From: Coemansia sp. RSA 1804
Taxonomy: Eukaryota; Kickxellomycota; Kickxellomycetes; Kickxellales; Kickxellaceae
NCBI GenBank assembly: GCA_027578815.1
Contig: JANBTH010000801.1
Coordinates: forward strand, 1 to 11,163
Direction of reading: 5' to 3'
DNA: 11,163 bases
Part shown: positions 6,701 to 11,163 of the stretch, one piece after another
How positions within the stretch are numbered: position 1 is the first letter of the stretch
How the letters are laid out: every line of letters starts with the position of its first letter
Notes under the pieces: model-generated
What the model was told of the DNA's origin: nothing
The model's input: the letters and a program-made list of their open reading frames with translations, nothing else
The model's database searches: none
Made by a program: the position numbers and the translations under genes

Positions 6701-9112
6701 TCACGCTAGAGCCAATGCCTCGGCAACATTGACAGAATGGCAGGAATCGACCTCCAGGTCAATAGCATAGCACACAACAAGTGCCTCCACAGTGCACGTC
6801 AGCACATGAGTGACAAGCTGCAGCAGGACAAACGGGATAGCGCTACCAGCAATGGCAACCATCGTCGACTGGATCGCGGTCTGCCGGATATCAACAACAT
6901 TGTGAACGCCAAGCGCATAGCCAAAGACAATAGACAGCAGGAGCGCATAACATGTCACCGAGGACTTGATAAGCGACACAACGGGCGAGTGGAGCAAATG
7001 GTGTTTGCGCAAAAGCCCCGTGACTATTCTTGACGACTCAAAGAACCCCTTGCCCGTGAACGCCGCGTACACCGCCGTGTAGCTGTTCCACCCTTCGGCA
7101 AGATACACGGCCGGAAGCCGTCCACCAAGCGCAAACGATACCAACGAAATCGGAATCACACGGAGCAGACCGATGAACCAACGCAAGACCAGTTCAATAA
7201 GATGAAGCAGCTTTGCAGCAAGCAGGAAGGTCGCCGAAAGAACCACGGTGCCAAACTGGTGCGTCAACGCCGATACCGTCGATGCCTGCAGCGTTTGCAG
7301 CGTGGCCGGCTCGCTCGGCTCGTGGCGATGAAAGTACCACTGGCATACAACCGATGACAAGATAATGCGCAGCAGTTGCACAAACACCGAAGACACCCAA
7401 GCGAATGTCAGAACCAGATACCCAGCAATTCCCCACGCGTGGCCAGCCATGCCGCTGCTTTCCTGGGTTTTTGCAAGAACGCCAAACAATGAACTGCCAA
7501 CAGCGGCTGGTGGTCCCGTCAGAAGCGTGATCCGCGACGCAAATATAACCGAAACAACCGAAAACACGCCATAGAATGCAAGCAGCAGGAACGAGAACGC
7601 AAACAGATCCTTATTCTGCATCAGCACATCACAGGCGATACATATGATGTCCGCACTACGCTCAATATCTACTTTGCGCTGCGATATCGACCACATGAAC
7701 CGGATGGCCAGGATGACCGAGATGGCTATAACGATTCCGTAGCGCAACCGGTACCCAATAATACCCTCAACCCCAGGAACCCGCGATACCTGGATGGCCG
7801 CCCATACGGCGGTTGCAATACTAACCACCGGAACGCCCAGAGTTGTGATCCACACCACTTTTCGCGTCTGATACCGCATCAACTGCACCCAGATGAAGCT
7901 CAGTATGACAGAGACCACGGAGCTTGCCAGGATCTGAAGAATAGCCACCGTCATATCGTAGTAATCCTTGAAATATGGTGACTTTTTAGGCGGAACCGTC
8001 GTTACCAAAAACAAATAACCACCCATCCCGGTATATACAACCGCATTGGCAATGAATATGTACGCAGCATACGCGTTGGGCCCATTAAACCCAACCGATA
8101 CTACATCCTGCCCATACTCTTCCAGATCATGACTAAACTCTGTTGCGTACGACTCGGTATCACTATCGCACTCGCCACCGCCGTCAGTATCATATCCGTC
8201 GCCCGAATTTTCATTGTGCGTGAATCCAATAAGCGAGCGCTGAAGCTCCTCCGAGACCATCCCGCTGTGTATACTACCATTGCCAGGTATGTTTTCTGAC
8301 ATAAGCGATTGCTCGCCATCGAGTATCTGTAGTAATGCGGGTTGCGTTTGGTCTGACTGCAATCGCTGGCTCTGGGTCTGCGATCTGCGTAAAGATCGGC
8401 TGCTAGTGCTCTGTAAAGACGATAGAGTGGGCGAGACGCGACTTGGCTGATCATTCTGGATGCGGTGGCGGTGTTCAGAAATAGACGAATGCGCAGACTG
8501 GAAGGTCTGGAACATTGATGTCCGGTCGCTCGTAAGACTATCGTTAGACACATCGTGGGTATGCAAAAGCGGTGGCTGCTGTATCTGCTGCTGCTGCTCT
8601 ATCTGCTCTTGCTGTTGCTGCTGAGTGAAGTACCGACTTGTCCCCTGACTCTCGGCCTCGACTGTATACACACTGCCAGCAGCATCGACATTCGACACAT
8701 GAGTATCGCTATCGCCCCACATGCAGCCAATTCCAATCTGCAGTAAAGTCTGCGTCGCATCATCCAAAGTATCGTACAGGTCACTGGCGCCATTCTGTTC
8801 GCTCAAAAGCGTAGCCGACACGACAAGCAACGTCAATCGCCACAGATCGTCAAACGGCGCAGCCACAAGCGAGTCCACGCCCGGAACGTAGTCCCGGATA
8901 AGCAGCCGTCCCAGCCCTTGCTCAAAGTAGCGGAGAAGCAGACGGGCGAGCTGGGCAAGCGCATCGAGGTTGGGTTCCCCGGGATTACTCGGGAGCACAA
9001 GTGACGCTGATTCAAAGTACTCGGGATCCGATTGTGTTGTCAACTGAAGAAGCACGCTTGCGTCAACCAGGTCTGCGGTTCCGCGAACTTCTTCGTTTGA
9101 TAGTTTTGCCAG
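6701..9112 (-). CDS. Choline-transporter-like (CTL/SLC44, Pns1 superfamily) membrane protein; 5' exon not resolved
   Basis: CTL proteins are plasma-membrane or organelle multi-pass proteins; animal members carry choline or ethanolamine, while the role of fungal Pns1 is poorly known. Counting from codon 9112, the visible exon has 803 codons ending at TGA 6703-6701. Residues about 1-130 are soluble and helix-like, 164-179 are Gln-rich, and about 180-340 are Ser/Gln/acidic and probably disordered. About ten membrane segments follow (near 350, 388, 420, 457, 503, 560, 617, 645, 711 and 748). Family motifs are QWYF (591-594), YAAFTGKGFFESS (682-694) and CYAIDLEVD (781-789). The frame contains no ATG between the upstream stop-containing triplet (TAG 9115-9113) and residue 131 (8722-8720). 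Coding-like sequence runs right up to that TAG, so it is best read as a splice acceptor. The long N-terminus (about 340 residues against roughly 100 in yeast Pns1) is unusual. Confidence 0.85.
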   Translation of the reverse strand: MAKLSNEEVRGTADLVDASVLLQLTTQSDPEYFESASLVLPSNPGEPNLDALAQLARLLLRYFEQGLGRLLIRDYVPGVDSLVAAPFDDLWRLTLLVVSATLLSEQNGASDLYDTLDDATQTLLQIGIGCMWGDSDTHVSNVDAAGSVYTVEAESQGTSRYFTQQQQQEQIEQQQQIQQPPLLHTHDVSNDSLTSDRTSMFQTFQSAHSSISEHRHRIQNDQPSRVSPTLSSLQSTSSRSLRRSQTQSQRLQSDQTQPALLQILDGEQSLMSENIPGNGSIHSGMVSEELQRSLIGFTHNENSGDGYDTDGGGECDSDTESYATEFSHDLEEYGQDVVSVGFNGPNAYAAYIFIANAVVYTGMGGYLFLVTTVPPKKSPYFKDYYDMTVAILQILASSVVSVILSFIWVQLMRYQTRKVVWITTLGVPVVSIATAVWAAIQVSRVPGVEGIIGYRLRYGIVIAISVILAIRFMWSISQRKVDIERSADIICIACDVLMQNKDLFAFSFLLLAFYGVFSVVSVIFASRITLLTGPPAAVGSSLFGVLAKTQESSGMAGHAWGIAGYLVLTFAWVSSVFVQLLRIILSSVVCQWYFHRHEPSEPATLQTLQASTVSALTHQFGTVVLSATFLLAAKLLHLIELVLRWFIGLLRVIPISLVSFALGGRLPAVYLAEGWNSYTAVYAAFTGKGFFESSRIVTGLLRKHHLLHSPVVSLIKSSVTCYALLLSIVFGYALGVHNVVDIRQTAIQSTMVAIAGSAIPFVLLQLVTHVLTCTVEALVVCYAIDLEVDSCHSVNVAEALALA
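8576..8623 (-). repeat. Gln-rich tract (CAG/CAA) in the CTL coding region
   Basis: Sixteen codons encode QQQQQEQIEQQQQIQQ; on the plus strand this is a CTG/TTG-rich stretch with a short pure CTG run. The mixed codons make it less prone to expansion than a pure CAG run. It marks the junction between the helical N-terminal region and the disordered linker. Confidence 0.9.
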
Positions 9113-9257
9113 CTACAGGTTGTGTTTCAAACGCAGAGAGTGAGAAAAACTGCGGAATTACAAAAATGAGTTAGTTGTTTGTTCTTCTTGCAACACGCAT
9201 TCTAAAGCACAGTGCATTCTTCCTCCCCAGCTTTAATTCTATAATAGCGTTAGATAC
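9113..9257 (-). other. Candidate intron 1 of the CTL gene
   Basis: The acceptor CCTGTAG (ending 9113) follows a pyrimidine-rich stretch, and the frame downstream of it is coding-like with no ATG, so an intron ending here is reasonably supported. The donor GTATCT at 9257-9252 is a guess: it gives a 145-nt, phase-0 intron, similar in size to the two GEM1 introns, with an ACTAAC branch-like site inside. Other donors upstream remain possible. Confidence 0.35.
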
Positions 9258-9275
9258 GGTACCCATTTCAAGCAT
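9258..9275 (-). other. Candidate tiny first coding exon of the CTL gene
   Basis: ATG at 9275-9273 followed by six codons (MLEMGT) would join in phase 0 to the main exon (LAKLSNEEVRG...) through the candidate intron. It supplies the start codon the main exon lacks. This is only one of several possible models, and a start further upstream is not excluded. Confidence 0.25.
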
Positions 9276-10202
9276 GCGGCCTGGAATTCAGCGTCTCTGA
9301 ACGACATGAGCGGCGCGTTTGTGCTCACACAACTCGAAACAGTTTCTGTCGCGGAGAAATGAAAAGAAAAAGAATGGAGAGAAAGGGAAAGAGCGAATTA
9401 ATGCAATATGGCTACTAAAGAAGGGGAAATACAGGGATAGGAAAAAAGAGATGCGCAAATGACGAGTGAGTAAAGTACAAAGTGAAATTAAAAGAACCCA
9501 GAAAGAAGGGGAAGGAGAAGAAAAGAAAGAAGCGTTAAAAATAAATGAAAGAAAAAAGAAAGAGAAAAACAGTACAAACGTGTTTCGCAACCACAAAACA
9601 CTAGATTTTTTCATTTCGTTTCTTGTGGTTGAAAAAGCTAGATGAGCGATCCCATGGCAGGCATGAGGAGATGGAGGGGTCGTCACTTATTGCGCTCACA
9701 TGCGCAAACTACGTGTCATCCGCAAAGGATTAAAACGAAAGAGCTTTGTCAGCCGGGGAGTAACGACTTTGCAAGACAAGATGTCGTGTTCCATGCTACA
9801 TAAAAGGCAGGCAAGCAACGGAGGAAAAAAAAAAACTTGGCAACAGGCGAAAAGCAATAAATGGAAAATGGAGGTTGTTACAGCATCACATGGGAGGTAG
9901 AAAAAAAGAAAAAGATGTGTGATCATCAATCAATCAGCCCACGCAAGATTACCCCTTTATTGTGGGTGAAAAGAAACAACAAAAAAAATGGTGTTTTTGG
10001 TAGGAGATTGTGGCGACCCTATCTTTGTGCAGCATGATCCAAAGCTAGAAAAAAAGGAGGTTCCAGCTCTGCTATCTGCCAGTAGAACCAGCCGCGTCTT
10101 CTCTTCCTTCTCTTCCACCTAGAACATACGGAAAGGCTTAAAAGCGGTATCCTTTTTCTTTCTTTTTTATCTCTTTACACCACTGTAACTTTGCATTCCA
10201 AG
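9276..10202. other. Intergenic region between CTL and GEM1, no supported gene
   Basis: About 0.9 kb between two divergently transcribed genes. The longest open frames (minus strand 9686-9288, minus 9929-9696, plus 9700-9900) are Phe/Ser- or Lys-rich translations of biased sequence and match no family I know. The region holds a purine-rich stretch (9352-9571) and pyrimidine-rich sequence near 10095-10185 that may belong to the GEM1 promoter. No RNA gene is visible. Confidence 0.55.
9352..9571 (+). other. Purine-rich (GA/poly-A) stretch
   Basis: The plus strand is strongly biased to A and G for about 220 bases, including an uninterrupted 33-base purine run at 9500-9532. Such tracts can disfavour nucleosomes or form triplex DNA. 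It lies upstream of both divergent genes and may be shared promoter DNA. Confidence 0.6.
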
Positions 10203-10209
10203 TATATAA
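10203..10209 (+). promoter_or_regulatory. TATA box candidate for GEM1
   Basis: TATATAA lies 211 bases upstream of the GEM1 ATG, preceded by a pyrimidine-rich stretch (CTTTTTCTTTC...). No ATG occurs between it and the GEM1 start codon, so initiation downstream of it would give a leader whose first ATG is the GEM1 start. Confidence 0.4.
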
Positions 10210-10419
10210 TTTCTTTTATCTGATTTCTCCTTTTCCACCCGCTTTTTTGTGCTATTTTATTTTGTTAATCTAGTCAAGCTTTTATTTTAACTTGCTGTAC
10301 ACGGGCTCTGACACAACAACAGGGAGTGGAATTCAAAAAGAAAGAAAGGAGGGCGAGTAGAAGGAGTTGGAATCCAAGGAAGCCTGACATAACCCACTCG
10401 TTCAATTAGAAACAGCATA

Positions 10420-11163
10420 ATGCGCGACGACATTCGGATCGTTCTCGTGGGCGACAGTACGTGTAATCTTGAAACAGCACAGATATGATAGTTAGGAGGG
10501 AATGAGACGGAGCTGGCACGCTTGTAGAATTTACTAACTGGTTCTTGGTAAACCAACTTTGAGGATTTTTTTATTTAATTCACTATTGATAGGCGGAGTT
10601 GGCAAGAGCACACTGGTCACGGCGCTTATCAAAGAGACATTTGTTGGAAATGTAAGTAGCATACAATAGTCTGTATAAGGGACAGGAAAGGGGGACTCCG
10701 CTTGGCGTTCATTCTAACAGAATAGCGGCTGTTAGACCATGATACTTATAAATACAGCTTTTCTTCTCTCTTCCTGACCGACACGTTTGTAGGTGCAGGC
10801 GGTGGTGCCAGAGGTAATTATTCCGGCCGATGTGACGCCAGAGAACGTGACGACGCACATCATAGACACGGCATCGCGAGGCGAGGACCACGATGCGCTG
10901 GAGACGGAGCTACGGAAAGCCAACGTGGTGTGCATAGTGTACGCGGTGGATGAGCGGAGCAGTTTCCAGCGGATCCACGAGCACTGGCTGCCGCAGCTAC
11001 GGATGCAGGGCGTCAATCTCCCAGTGATTCTGGTTGGCAACAAAGTGGATATGCGCGACGACGAGAATGGAGGCAACACAGGGACGACGGTTCTGGAGGA
11101 CGAGGTGGTGCCGATAATGAACGAGTACCGCGAGATCGAGATCTGCGTGGAATGCTCGGCAAA
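10420..11163 (+). CDS. GEM1: Mitochondrial Rho GTPase Miro/Gem1, N-terminal part (exons 1-3), runs off the right edge
   Basis: Miro/Gem1 is a tail-anchored outer-mitochondrial-membrane GTPase with two GTPase domains flanking EF hands; it controls mitochondrial distribution and, in yeast, ER-mitochondria contact sites. Exons are 10420-10456, 10593-10651 and 10793 to the edge, joined at phase 1 and phase 0. The spliced product starts MRDDIRIVLVGDSGVGKST. Visible: P-loop GDSGVGKS (11-18), effector region with IPADVTPE (42-49), DTAS in the G3 position (57-60; the missing Gly is normal for Miro), YAVDE, NKVD (G4, 115-118) and ECSA (G5, 152-155). About 155 of an expected 620-650 residues are present; the second half of the protein lies outside. 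The ATG is the first after the TATA-like element. Identity is firm because the motifs VTTHIID, ANVVCIVYAV and PIMNEYREIEICVECSA are typical of the first Miro GTPase domain. Confidence 0.96.
10457..10592 (+). other. GEM1 intron 1 (136 nt)
   Basis: The donor GTACGT and acceptor TTGATAG split the Ser13 codon (A|GC) inside the P-loop and restore GDSGVGKS exactly. A perfect TACTAAC branch motif is at 10532-10538, 54 nt before the acceptor. Read through, the intron gives an in-frame TGA at 10486-10488. Confidence 0.93.
10652..10792 (+). other. GEM1 intron 2 (141 nt)
   Basis: The donor GTAAGT and acceptor TTTGTAG lie between codons Asn32 and Val33 (phase 0), joining FVGN to VQAVVPEV as expected for Miro. 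Branch candidates are CTAAC near 10713 and CTGAC near 10774, the latter at the usual distance after a pyrimidine-rich tract. Read-through gives an in-frame TAG at 10667-10669. Confidence 0.93.

Noticed and set aside
9288..9686. Minus-strand frame of 132 codons, Phe/Ser-rich
   Set aside because: It is the complement of the purine-rich tract; runs of Phe, Ser and Leu follow from base bias, with no domain or plausible membrane-protein pattern.
9700..9900. Lys/Arg-rich plus-strand frame of 66 codons
   Set aside because: It looks like a small basic protein only because the sequence is A-rich; nothing recognisable in order or spacing.
1..11163. A multi-gene novel system linking ABCC, PCC1, CTL and GEM1
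   Set aside because: The genes are on mixed strands, separated by kilobase gaps or convergent, and belong to unrelated housekeeping pathways; nothing suggests co-regulation.

Overview
The window looks like nuclear DNA of a fungus. Coding regions are fairly GC-balanced and dense, the intergenic DNA is AT-rich, and one gene is interrupted by two short introns (136 and 141 nt, GT..AG). Protein types (a full ABCC transporter, a Pcc1 subunit of KEOPS, a CTL/Pns1-like membrane protein and a Miro/Gem1 GTPase) are all eukaryotic. The Miro protein reads closer to the animal-type sequence than to budding yeast Gem1, which together with the compact gene layout would fit an early-diverging fungus (for example Kickxellomycotina such as Coemansia). 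That placement is inference only.

Layout: (1) 4169 down to 1 and beyond, minus strand: one uninterrupted reading frame of at least 1389 codons for an ABCC (MRP-type) transporter, cut by the window edge exactly at the signature motif of its second nucleotide-binding domain. (2) 4170-6339: about 2.2 kb of AT-rich intergenic DNA with a TATA element, a perfect inverted repeat, microsatellites and a heat-shock-element-like site, but no gene I can support. (3) 6340-6591, plus strand: PCC1, 83 residues. (4) 6592-6700: a 109-bp convergent spacer containing a 23-bp-period tandem repeat. (5) 9112-6701, minus strand: a choline-transporter-like (CTL/SLC44/Pns1 superfamily) protein with a long, Q-rich N-terminal extension. 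Its true start codon lies in an upstream exon not securely identified. (6) 9116-10419: about 1.3 kb of intergenic DNA with a strong polypurine stretch and the GEM1 promoter region. (7) 10420 to the right edge, plus strand: GEM1/Miro, first three exons, about 155 residues visible, ending inside the first GTPase domain.

The genes do not form an obvious pathway: membrane transport (ABCC, CTL), tRNA t6A modification (PCC1) and mitochondrial dynamics (GEM1) are ordinary housekeeping neighbours. I found no convincing new multi-gene system. The most useful second-look items are the degenerate first ATP site and the inserted acidic/basic segment in the ABCC protein, the missing start exon and unusual N-terminus of the CTL protein, and a few non-coding repeats.
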